Shown here one piece after another: positions 16,631-24,608 of a stretch of DNA of 64,000 bases (position 1 is the first letter of the stretch; each line of letters begins with the position of its first letter). Source of the stretch: Acidimicrobiia bacterium (GTDB lineage: Bacteria > Actinomycetota > Acidimicrobiia > Acidimicrobiales > Bin134); the NCBI GenBank assembly GCA_022822905.1, contig JAJDYE010000026.1, forward strand, positions 1 to 64,000. The letters run 5' to 3'. The translations under genes were made by a program, and so were the position numbers. The notes under the pieces are model-generated. The model did not search any database. It worked only from the letters and a program-made list of their open reading frames with translations, and was not told the DNA's origin.

Positions 16631-17933
16631 TTTCAGTTCCTTTCTGAACTTTGCTATCGATGCCGCGAAGGCGGACCGACTGGGCATGGGCGTCCAGCCC
16701 TTCAGCGTCGGCAATGGCCGCCACATGGGGACCGACCGCGGCCAATCCCTCAGCGTCCACGGAAATCTCGTGCATGGGCTTGGTGAAGTCCCTCACGCTG
16801 AGGGCACCGGCGAAGCGCGCAGTTCCGTTGGTGGGCAGCACATGGGAGGGACCGGCCACATAGTCGCCGATGGATGCCGGGGCCAGCGGGCCTCGGAAGA
16901 TTGCCCCGGCGTTGCGGACCCGGCTGATCACTGCTTCGGGAGCATCGGTCATCACCTGCAAGTGCTCTGGGGAGATGAAGTTGACCACTTCGGCGGCGGC
17001 CTCAGGGCCGTCTACCAGCACGGTGTGGCCGCTGCGGTGGAACGTTGATGCGATGTCATCCCGGCGTGCGGCATCTGACAGCAATTGGGCCACCGCGAAT
17101 TCCACCGCGTCAGCCGCCTCCGCGTCCCAAGCGATGAGCCATGCCAAGCCGTCGGGACCGTGCTCTGCCTGCACGATGAGGTCGATGGCGGCGAATTCTG
17201 CCGGGGCTGAGCCGTCGGCCACCACCACAACCTCCGACGGCCCGGCAAATGCAGCGGGGACGCCAACGGCTCCGGCCACCAGCTGCTTGGCAATGGCCAC
17301 ATAGACGTTCCCCGGCCCCACAATCACGTCCACCGCGCCCACCGACTCGGTGCCATAAGCCATAGCGGCAATGGCCTGGGCCCCACCCACCGCGTACACC
17401 TCGTCTACCCCGGCAATGGCAGCCGCGGCCAGAGTCACATCGGCCACGCAGCCGTTGGAGTCGGGGGGAACGCACAACACCACCTGGTCCGCCCCGGCCT
17501 CCCGCGCTGGAATCGCCGTCATCAACACAGTGGACGGATAGGCCGCCCGACCGCCGGGTACATAACAGCCGGCCCGGTTTACCGGCTGGTCCCAGCTTCG
17601 GATGGTGATGCCCGGGCGGTTGTGGGTTTGCTCCGGTAAGACCTGGCCTCGGTGGAACTCGGCGATGGATTCGGCCGCTGCCTCCAAGGCCTCCCGCAGC
17701 GAGACCTTGATGCGACTTCGGGCGAGGGACAGCTCAGAGGGAGTAACCCGCCAACTTGAGGACACAACACCGTCGAATTGCTCGGTGTAGCGGGCAAGCG
17801 CGTCGTCACCCTCAGCCCGCACCGCGTCGATGATCTCACGGACCGCGGCCACCGAGCCCTCAGAAACGGGCTCAGGCCGGGGCAGGCGGCCAGCAATGTC
17901 GGCCACACCCCGCAGATCCACTCGGCTCAGCAC
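16623..17933 (-). CDS. hisD: histidinol dehydrogenase
   Basis: HisD oxidises histidinol to histidine with two NAD. It has GCYVPGGRAAYPS, VGGAQAIAAMAYGTE, VGPGNVYVAIAK, AGPSEV, EHGPDG, SPEHLQ and GPSHVLPTNGTARF. GTG 17933 (VLSRVDLRG) matches the usual family N-terminus and gives 436 residues. The ORF track starts at 17969. It is the first gene of the hisD-C-B-H-A-F run. Confidence 0.94.
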   Translation of the reverse strand: MLSRVDLRGVADIAGRLPRPEPVSEGSVAAVREIIDAVRAEGDDALARYTEQFDGVVSSSWRVTPSELSLARSRIKVSLREALEAAAESIAEFHRGQVLPEQTHNRPGITIRSWDQPVNRAGCYVPGGRAAYPSTVLMTAIPAREAGADQVVLCVPPDSNGCVADVTLAAAAIAGVDEVYAVGGAQAIAAMAYGTESVGAVDVIVGPGNVYVAIAKQLVAGAVGVPAAFAGPSEVVVVADGSAPAEFAAIDLIVQAEHGPDGLAWLIAWDAEAADAVEFAVAQLLSDAARRDDIASTFHRSGHTVLVDGPEAAAEVVNFISPEHLQVMTDAPEAVISRVRNAGAIFRGPLAPASIGDYVAGPSHVLPTNGTARFAGALSVRDFTKPMHEISVDAEGLAAVGPHVAAIADAEGLDAHAQSVRLRGIDSKVQKGTENE

Positions 17934-18028
17934 GACCCCCAAAACTACAGGCCGATATGTCCGAACCACGAAGGGTTTGCCCGGTCCTCAAAGAAACCCA
18001 CCGACTGATTATGCGGTAGAACCTCATT

Positions 18029-18232
18029 GTGAGCGACAAGTCTTTGGCGGCGGATGGGGCGGAGCTCAGTTCGCTGAGCAGTGTGATCCGGGATCTGGTG
18101 GAGCGGGTGACAGAAGTGGCCCGGCGCTATGAGGGAACCGATCGAGAAGACGTATCGTTCGAGCTGTACGAGGTGGAACGAGGCTTGCGGGGTGCTACCC
18201 GCCGTCTCGACCGGCTCACTCGAAGTCTGTAA
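18029..18232 (+). CDS. small helical protein of unknown function
   Basis: This 67-residue ORF starts at GTG 18029. The sequence is charged and helical (SSVIRDLVERVTEVARRYEG, YEVERGLRGATRRLDRLTRSL), consistent with a short coiled coil. It lies 96 bp from the divergent hisD and 36 bp before the flavin oxidoreductase gene. No family is recognised. Coding status rests on the clean placement and actinobacterial codon use. Confidence 0.6.
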   Translation: MSDKSLAADGAELSSLSSVIRDLVERVTEVARRYEGTDREDVSFELYEVERGLRGATRRLDRLTRSL

Positions 18233-18268
18233 ATCTACCTGTACCCATCGAGCTCACCGGGAGAAGAA

Positions 18269-19246
18269 ATGTTCAATCTGCGCTTTGATCTGCGGACCCC
18301 TCCGTTCACCGAGGTCACCCACGGCGATCAGTACCGCGCCATGTTGGAGATGGTGAAATGGGCCGACACCCGGGGGTTCGCAGGGGCCATCACCAGCGAG
18401 CACCACGGCACCGAGGACGGCTTCATGTCGGCGCCGCTGGCCATCTCCGCTGCCATCCTGGGCGCCACCGACAACCTGATGTGCACGCTGTCGGCCCTGT
18501 TGGTGCCCTACCACGATCCGCTGCGGCTGGCCGAGGACATCGCCACCATCGATCTGATGGCGCCGGGCCGCTTCATCACCATCGCCGGGCTGGGCTACCG
18601 GGAGTTCGAGTTCGAGATGTTCGGCAAAGACCGCACCCGCCGGGGGCGCGACACCGAGGAAGCCATCAAGGTCATGCAGCAGGCCTGGACCGGGGAGCCG
18701 TTCGAGTACGAGGGGCGAACCGTGTGGGTAACCCCCAAGCCGGTGACCCAGCCCCACCCCATCGTCATGGTGGGCGGCTCGGTGCCGGCATCGGCCAAGC
18801 GGGCCGCCCGGCTGCGGCTGCCCTACATGCCGCCCATCGGCGACCAAGAACTGGTGGACCTGTACTACGCCGAAGCCGCCGAGATCGGATTCGAAGGGGC
18901 GTTCGCCATGGCCCCCGACGGCCCGGGGCTGGTGCTGGTAACCGAGGATCCCGACGCGCTGTGGGCCGAGATCGGCTCCAACATGCTGTACGACGCGGCG
19001 GCCTACGCCAGCTGGCAGTACCCCGACCAGCGCTCGGGCTGGCATGTGGAGGCCGAGGACATCGCCGGCCTCAAGGCCTCCGGCCAATTCGAGGTGCTCA
19101 CTCCCGATCAGTGCGTCGAGCTGGTGCGCACCAAGGGCGCGGCCACCCTCCACCCGCTGTGCGGCGGCATCGATCCCGCCATCGGCTGGGATACGCTGGA
19201 GCTGGTGGCCAACAAGGTCATGCCCGCCCTCGCCGAGGGCTCATAA
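18269..19246 (+). CDS. LLM-class (luciferase-like) flavin-dependent oxidoreductase
   Basis: This 325-residue TIM-barrel flavin enzyme has the pattern of bacterial luciferase-like monooxygenases: WADTRGFAGAITSEHHGTEDG, LDLMAPGRF-type core (TIDLMAPGRFITIAGLGYR), EEAIKVMQQAW and PHPIVMVGGSVPASAKRAARL. Members use FMN or F420, and sequence alone does not tell which. The substrate is unknown. It converges with the dehydrogenase at 19266. Confidence 0.87.
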   Translation: MFNLRFDLRTPPFTEVTHGDQYRAMLEMVKWADTRGFAGAITSEHHGTEDGFMSAPLAISAAILGATDNLMCTLSALLVPYHDPLRLAEDIATIDLMAPGRFITIAGLGYREFEFEMFGKDRTRRGRDTEEAIKVMQQAWTGEPFEYEGRTVWVTPKPVTQPHPIVMVGGSVPASAKRAARLRLPYMPPIGDQELVDLYYAEAAEIGFEGAFAMAPDGPGLVLVTEDPDALWAEIGSNMLYDAAAYASWQYPDQRSGWHVEAEDIAGLKASGQFEVLTPDQCVELVRTKGAATLHPLCGGIDPAIGWDTLELVANKVMPALAEGS

Positions 19247-19265
19247 CCCCGCCGACAAAGCGGTG

Positions 19266-20300
19266 CTAGTTGGCCAGGTCGTCGATTACCGCCCGGCCGA
19301 CGTACTTGCCCGACTGGAGCTCCTCGAAGATGTCGTCGAGCTCCGACAGGGCGCCGGTGCGCCCGACGTGGGTCTTGACCTGCCCGGCGGCGGCCATGTC
19401 CACCAGCTCGCGCATATCTTGCACAGTGCCGACCGCGGAGTAGATGAGGGTGGCATCCCTCATGAAGAACTCGAACGGGTTCAGCTCGATGTTGCCCTCG
19501 CTGGTGGGAGGCAGCCCTACGGCCACGAACAGCCCCTTGGGCCGCAGCAGCCGGAACCCGAGGGTGAAGCCGGCCATCGCCGCGGAGAACACGATGCTTG
19601 CGTCCACCCCGCCGCGTCCGATCTTCTGCGGCACTGCCTCTAGAGCGTCATCGGCGCTCACCACCACGTCGGCCCCGAGCGACTCCACGAACCCCAGCCG
19701 GTCGGCGCCGATGTCGACGCCCACCACCTTGTAGCCCAGCGCCTTGGCGATCTGCACCGCATAGTGGCCCAGCCCGCCGGCCGCGCCGATGATGGCCACC
19801 CAGCGCCCGGGGGGCACCTGGTTGCGGAACAGCTTCTTCACCGCTCCGTAAGCGGTGAGCCCCCCGCAGGCCAACGCGGCCTCCTCGTCGCCCACCGAAT
19901 CGGGCAACACCACCAAAGACTTGGCCCACACGCAGAACTGCTCGGCGAAAGTGCCCATGATCCCCTGGGTCTGCGCACAGTGCCGGGGCTCTCCCTGCAA
20001 GCAGAACTCGCAGGCACCGCACCAGTAGCCGCCGCCGGTTCCCCCCAGCCCGAGGATCACCCGGTCGCCCACCTGGCTGTAGCGCTCCGCTCCCGGCCCC
20101 AGCGCCTCGACCACGCCGATGGCCTCATGGCCCAGCACCTCGATGCCCGACACCCCCATCCAGTCGCCTCGGGCCAAGTGCAGGTCGGAGTGGCACACCC
20201 CCGATGAGCTGATGCGGATCAGAGCTTCCTCGAACCCCGGTTCAGGCGCCGGTACATCCAGAATCTGAAGGCTGCCCTCTACCAATCGTGCCGCTTGCAT
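19266..20300 (-). CDS. zinc-dependent alcohol dehydrogenase (MDR superfamily)
   Basis: This 344-residue dehydrogenase has catalytic zinc ligands in GVCHSDLH and LGHEAIG. The structural zinc tetrad is CGACEFCLQGEPRHC. The NAD(P)-binding motif is GAAGGLGHYAVQIAKALGYKVVGVD. The layout is that of bacterial tetrameric alcohol dehydrogenases. ATG 20300 (MQAARLVEGSL) is preferred over the longer ORF. The physiological substrate is not evident. Confidence 0.9.
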   Translation of the reverse strand: MQAARLVEGSLQILDVPAPEPGFEEALIRISSSGVCHSDLHLARGDWMGVSGIEVLGHEAIGVVEALGPGAERYSQVGDRVILGLGGTGGGYWCGACEFCLQGEPRHCAQTQGIMGTFAEQFCVWAKSLVVLPDSVGDEEAALACGGLTAYGAVKKLFRNQVPPGRWVAIIGAAGGLGHYAVQIAKALGYKVVGVDIGADRLGFVESLGADVVVSADDALEAVPQKIGRGGVDASIVFSAAMAGFTLGFRLLRPKGLFVAVGLPPTSEGNIELNPFEFFMRDATLIYSAVGTVQDMRELVDMAAAGQVKTHVGRTGALSELDDIFEELQSGKYVGRAVIDDLAN

Positions 20301-20371
20301 GCTGCCGTCCTCCCGTCTAGATGAGATGCGAATTCGAGATGACACCCTAGTGGTCCGAGGCGCTTCCATCT

Positions 20372-20399
20372 TTGGCTGGCCGGCAAGTCCGCTTAGCAT
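20372..20399 (+). promoter_or_regulatory. possible promoter of the RCC1-like gene
   Basis: TTGGCT and TAGCAT are separated by 16 bp and end 29 bp before the GTG start, within the 128-bp divergent intergenic region. The match is weak to moderate. Confidence 0.3.
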
Positions 20400-20428
20400 G
20401 GCCTCCCGACTGGGAAGGTTGATCATCG

Positions 20429-22480
20429 GTGATTGCGGCAAAAGGGACATTGACAGCAGTGGCGGCGGTGCTGATCGTTGCTGCCGGACTAGGCATCGCC
20501 AACACGGGGTTCGCCACAGCCGAGACGGTGGCTGATCGATGCTTCGACCACCATCAGTTCGGCCAGGAGCCCATCCCGGTGGTCAAGACCGCCGACGACT
20601 CTGAAGTGCTCGCCCAGGTGGAGTGGGGGTGGAACGACTCCATCGGCTGCTATCTCGTGCTCGACGACCACGCAGTTGACGTTCTGCGGGCCTACGCCTC
20701 CGACCTCACCTCACCTCACGACGAAACAGCCGACCCCGACTGCGAAGACCGACGCGGGCCCATACCCGTGGCCAAGACCGCTGACGGCACCAAAGTCCTC
20801 GCTTCAGTGCACTGGAGGTGGAGCGAGGACTCTGACTGCCGCCTCGTCCTCGACGATCAAGCGGCGAGAACGATCCGAGCCGCAGCGGAAATTCCCGTAC
20901 CGACCTTTACCCAAATTGCGATGGGTAAATCGCATCTCTGTGGATTGCGGATAAACCAGGCCATCGTCTGCTGGGGTCAGAACAGCAGCGGACAAGCAGA
21001 GGCCCCCGAGGGCCGATACACCGCAATCACCGCCGGCAACCTGCACACCTGCGCACTCCACACCAACCAAACCATCCAATGCTGGGGCCAGAACAGAAAC
21101 GGCGAGACTGAGCCGCCCGAGGGCACCTACACCCACATAGACGCCGGCGGATCGCACACCTGCGCACTCCACACCAACCAAACCATCCAATGCTGGGGTC
21201 TGCACAGCAGCGGACAAACCAACGCCCCCCAAGGCCAATACACCGCAATCACCGCCGGCAACCTGCACACCTGTGCACTCCACACCAACCAAACCATCCA
21301 ATGCTGGGGCTGGAACGGCAACGGCGAGACTGAGCCGCCCGAGGGCACCTACACCCACATAGACGCCGGCGGATCGCACACCTGCGCACTCCACACCAAC
21401 CAAACCATCCAATGCTGGGGCTGGAACGCGTTTGGACGGGCAGATGCACCCTCGGGCCCGTTCGGTGCCGTGGCCGCAGGCACAAGCCACTCGTGTGGCT
21501 TACGCCTCGACCAAACCATCCAATGCTGGGGCTGGAATGGCGACGGCCAGGCAGGACCCCCGGAAGGCCAATTCACCTCTATTTCTGCCGGTGGCCAGAA
21601 CACCTGTGGACTTCGAGCTGACAAGACGCTCGAGTGCTGGGGCGTGAGCGGCTCTGAACAGATCAAAGTGTCTGAGGACCGGTTTCGCGATGTCAGCGCT
21701 GGTCGATGGCACACATGCGGAGTGCTGTCTAGCTTCCGCATCGAGTGCTGGGGATTGAACGCCGACAAACTAGCTAGCACAGCGCCTTGGTATTTCAACT
21801 CGGTATCCACGGGCGGCGGACACTCGTGCGGGCTGACACCAAATCGGCTCATCCTGTGCTGGGGGCACAACGCCGATGGAAAAGCCGATGCTCCCGAAGG
21901 ACGATTCTCTGACGTGGCCGCGGGTTATGGGCACAGCTGCGGATTGCGCACCAATCGAACAATCGAGTGCTGGGGCAACAACGACTACGGCCAAACAGAT
22001 GCGCCGGAGCATCGATTCGAGTCCATCTCGGCCGGAAGCTTCCATTCCTGCGGCGTGCGAGAGCACAGCACTATCGAGTGCTGGGGCGACAACAGCAGCG
22101 GGCAAACCGACGCTCCCGAAGGGGAATTCACCGCCGTCACCGCAGGCGAAGCTCATTCCTGTGGACTGCAAATTGACGGCTTCGCCGTGTGCTGGGGAGA
22201 CGATGACCTCGGCCAAGCCGATGCCCCTAGAGCCCGGTTCGCAGACATTGCTGCCGGGGTGCGGCACACCTGCGGACTTCGAACCAATGACACCATCGTG
22301 TGCTGGGGCGACAACAGCAACGGACAGTCCGATCCTCCCACGTATCGGTTCACCGCGGTCAACGCGGGAATGTGGCATTCCTGTGGCGTGCGCATCAACC
22401 GGGACCTCATCTGCTGGGGCAGCATGTCCAGCCTGGTTCAGGTTTCAGCCGCGAACGGCGTGGCCACAACCGACGACTGA
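20429..22480 (+). CDS. secreted RCC1-like beta-propeller repeat protein
   Basis: The 683-residue protein starts with a signal peptide (TLTAVAAVLIVAAGLGIANTGFATA). Residues of about 30-150 hold two related units (EPIPVVKTADDSEVLAQVEW and GPIPVAKTADGTKVLASVHW). About 14 repeats of 37 residues follow, of the form AG-HTCAL-NQTIQCWG-N--GQ--AP-G-(Y/F). Each has two Cys 12 residues apart, which may pair outside the cell. This is the RCC1/BNR-type propeller pattern. Fourteen blades suggest two 7-bladed propellers, which is inference. There is no membrane anchor or sorting signal. Function is unknown; binding of a surface or extracellular ligand is plausible. It converges with nth, with a 6-bp gap. 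Confidence 0.88.
   Translation: MIAAKGTLTAVAAVLIVAAGLGIANTGFATAETVADRCFDHHQFGQEPIPVVKTADDSEVLAQVEWGWNDSIGCYLVLDDHAVDVLRAYASDLTSPHDETADPDCEDRRGPIPVAKTADGTKVLASVHWRWSEDSDCRLVLDDQAARTIRAAAEIPVPTFTQIAMGKSHLCGLRINQAIVCWGQNSSGQAEAPEGRYTAITAGNLHTCALHTNQTIQCWGQNRNGETEPPEGTYTHIDAGGSHTCALHTNQTIQCWGLHSSGQTNAPQGQYTAITAGNLHTCALHTNQTIQCWGWNGNGETEPPEGTYTHIDAGGSHTCALHTNQTIQCWGWNAFGRADAPSGPFGAVAAGTSHSCGLRLDQTIQCWGWNGDGQAGPPEGQFTSISAGGQNTCGLRADKTLECWGVSGSEQIKVSEDRFRDVSAGRWHTCGVLSSFRIECWGLNADKLASTAPWYFNSVSTGGGHSCGLTPNRLILCWGHNADGKADAPEGRFSDVAAGYGHSCGLRTNRTIECWGNNDYGQTDAPEHRFESISAGSFHSCGVREHSTIECWGDNSSGQTDAPEGEFTAVTAGEAHSCGLQIDGFAVCWGDDDLGQADAPRARFADIAAGVRHTCGLRTNDTIVCWGDNSNGQSDPPTYRFTAVNAGMWHSCGVRINRDLICWGSMSSLVQVSAANGVATTDD
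21020..21463 (+). repeat. 222-bp tandem duplication within the RCC1-like gene
   Basis: Positions 21020-21241 and 21242-21463 are nearly identical except for a few codons and the end of the second copy. Each copy encodes two 37-residue repeats. The high DNA identity contrasts with the diverged other repeats and indicates recent duplication or gene conversion. Confidence 0.85.
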
Positions 22481-22486
22481 GCCAGC

Positions 22487-23128
22487 TCAGCTCCCGGCAG
22501 AGGGGCAGAAGGAGGCCAGCACGCACTCGTGGCAGCGGGGGCGGCGGGCGATGCACACCCGGCGGCCGTGGAGAATAAGCCGCAGGGAGAACTCGCCCCG
22601 CTCGGCGGCGGGCACCATGGGGTTCAGCTCCATCTCGATTTTCACCGGATCCTTGTGCTCGGTGATGCCCAGCAGTCCGGTGATGCGGCCCACGTGGGTG
22701 TCCACCGGAAGGCCGGGCAGATCCAGGGCCACGCTGCGGATTACGTTGGCCGTCTTGCGGCCCACCCCGGGCAGGCTCACCAGATCGGACATCTTGCCCG
22801 GCACCTCGCTGTCGAAGTGCTCAACCAGGTCTTGGGCCATGCCCACCAGATTGCGGGCCTTGGTGGCGAAGAACCCGGTAGACCGAACTAGCTCCTCCAC
22901 ATGGGCCAAGGGCGCTTCGGCCAGGTCTTCAGGGGTGGGATAGGCGGCGAAGAGGTCGGGGGTCACCATGTTCACCCGCTTGTCGGTGCACTGGGCCGAC
23001 AAGATGGTGGCCACCAGAAGCTGGAACGGGTTCTCGTGGTCCAACTCGCACACCGCCTCGGGGTATTCCTCGGCCAGCAGCTCGTGTGTGCGCCGGGCCC
23101 GGCCCTTGGGTGTGCGCGGCTTCGCCAT
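22487..23128 (-). CDS. nth: endonuclease III
   Basis: This DNA glycosylase/AP lyase repairs oxidised pyrimidines. The 213-residue protein has the helix-hairpin-helix LPGVGRKTANVI with the catalytic Lys, the catalytic Asp in VDTHVGR, and the 4Fe-4S ligands C-X6-C-X2-C-X5-C (CIARRPRCHECVLASFC). ATG 23128 (MAKPRTPKGRARR) is chosen. The longer ORF would run into the divergent mshD gene. Confidence 0.95.
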   Translation of the reverse strand: MAKPRTPKGRARRTHELLAEEYPEAVCELDHENPFQLLVATILSAQCTDKRVNMVTPDLFAAYPTPEDLAEAPLAHVEELVRSTGFFATKARNLVGMAQDLVEHFDSEVPGKMSDLVSLPGVGRKTANVIRSVALDLPGLPVDTHVGRITGLLGITEHKDPVKIEMELNPMVPAAERGEFSLRLILHGRRVCIARRPRCHECVLASFCPSAGS

Positions 23129-23174
23129 CGACGGGATGGTAGCGACCCCGGCGTGAGAAGTTGGGGCCGCTACC

Positions 23175-23882
23175 GTGGTTCCCGTGACGCTCACGGTTGT
23201 CCGCCCCGACCAGGGAGAGTTCGCGTGGTCGATCACCGCAGGTCCCGACCAGCCCCGAAACGACGACACAGCCAGCCAGATCAAAGCAGTCCTCGGCCAA
23301 GCCGAGGCCGGGAAATCGGTGCAGCTTTGGATTGAGCATGCCAGCGATACCGACGATCAATTCGCCGCTGATCTCGGCTTTGCCCCCTATCGGGATCTCT
23401 GGCGGATGCAGCGCCCCCTGCCCACTGACCGCTCCTCCATCGCCACTCGGGCCTTCGTCCCCGGCACCGACGACCAGGATTTCCTGCGGGTGAACAACCG
23501 GGCCTTCCACTGGCACCCCGAACAAGGGGGCTTGACTCCCGACGACTTGGCCCAGCGCATGGCGGAGGAGTGGTTCGACGCCGAGGGGTTCCGGCTCCAC
23601 GAGAGCGATGGCCGTCTGGCCGGCTTCTGCTGGACCAAAGTCCACCCCCACGAGACCCCGCCGGGGGGCGAGATCTACGCCATCGCGGTGGACCCCGATT
23701 TCCACGGTCAAGGACTGGGCAAGCCCATGACCCTGGCCGGACTCGATTACTTGGCCGACCAGGGCCTCACCGTGGGGTTCCTCTTTGTGGAGTCGGACAA
23801 CGACCCCGCGGTGGCCACATATCGCAGCTTGGGATTCAACCACCACTCCACCAATCGGGCCTACCGGTTCACCGCCCCATGA
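23175..23882 (+). CDS. mshD: MshD-like mycothiol synthase (GNAT acetyltransferase)
   Basis: MshD acetylates Cys-GlcN-Ins in the last step of mycothiol synthesis. The C-terminal GNAT domain has family-typical motifs: FCWTKVHPHE, GEIYAIAVDPDFHGQGLGKPMTLAGLDYL and VESDNDPAVATYRSLGF. Family MshD proteins are about 300 residues with two GNAT domains. This one has 235, and the N-terminal domain is reduced to part (LGFAPYRDLWRMQRPLP). It may start at GTG 23175 or GTG 23184. The stop overlaps the menG start. Confidence 0.78.
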   Translation: MVPVTLTVVRPDQGEFAWSITAGPDQPRNDDTASQIKAVLGQAEAGKSVQLWIEHASDTDDQFAADLGFAPYRDLWRMQRPLPTDRSSIATRAFVPGTDDQDFLRVNNRAFHWHPEQGGLTPDDLAQRMAEEWFDAEGFRLHESDGRLAGFCWTKVHPHETPPGGEIYAIAVDPDFHGQGLGKPMTLAGLDYLADQGLTVGFLFVESDNDPAVATYRSLGFNHHSTNRAYRFTAP

Positions 23883-24595
23883 GCACTGATCCCTCGCTCC
23901 CCCAGGGTCAAGACAAAGTGGCCGCGGTGCGGTCGATGTTCGATGCCATCGCCCCCCGCTACGACTTGCTCAACCGCCTGCTGACCTTCGGCATGGACTG
24001 TCGATGGCGGCGGCGGTCGGTGCGAGAGCTGCGTCTGCCGCCGGGATCGCTGGTGTTCGACCTGGCCTGCGGCACCGGAGACCTGTGCCGGGTCTTGGAA
24101 GCAGCCGAATTCCGGCCAGTGGGATTCGACATGTCGGCGGGCATGCTCCGGGCGGCCCAGAAATACCGGGACTCGGGCAAACTGCGAGCGCCGATGGTGC
24201 TGGGCGATGCCCTGCGCCTTCCCGTTCCACCGGAGAGCGCCGATGGCATCACCTGCGGGTTCGCCCTGCGCAACGTGGTGGACCTGGAAGGTTTGTTCGC
24301 CGAGCTGGCTCGGGTGGTGCGTCCGGGGGGGCGGGTCTCGCTGCTGGAGGTGGCCGAGCCGCCGAACCCGATCATGCGACTCGGCCATAGCGTGTACTTC
24401 GGCAAGGTGATCCCCTTGATCGGCGGCCTGCTGTCGGATCGAACCGCCTATGAGTACCTCCCCAAATCTGTGGCCTACATGCCCCCCACCGAGGAGATGC
24501 TCGACCTCCTGGCCCAGCACGGTTTCGAGGCGGTTTCCCATACGCCGCTCTCCGGCGGCATCGCCCAGCTGGTCACCGCCACCCGAGGGCGCTAG
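23879..24595 (+). CDS. menG: demethylmenaquinone methyltransferase
   Basis: This SAM-dependent enzyme methylates demethylmenaquinone. The 238-residue protein has the UbiE/MenG signature: MFDAIAPRYDLLNRLLTFGMDCRWRR, DLACGTGDLC, YEYLPKSVAYMPP and the late LSGGIAQL. The start at 23879 overlaps the mshD stop. The nearby menA gene supports a menaquinone role. Confidence 0.92.
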   Translation: MSTDPSLPQGQDKVAAVRSMFDAIAPRYDLLNRLLTFGMDCRWRRRSVRELRLPPGSLVFDLACGTGDLCRVLEAAEFRPVGFDMSAGMLRAAQKYRDSGKLRAPMVLGDALRLPVPPESADGITCGFALRNVVDLEGLFAELARVVRPGGRVSLLEVAEPPNPIMRLGHSVYFGKVIPLIGGLLSDRTAYEYLPKSVAYMPPTEEMLDLLAQHGFEAVSHTPLSGGIAQLVTATRGR

Positions 24596-24608
24596 CCCCA
24601 CACCTCCC

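Noticed and set aside
21020-21463. CRISPR-like repeat array
   Set aside because: The repeats are in-frame 111-bp coding units inside a protein gene, with no short palindromic repeats or unique spacers.
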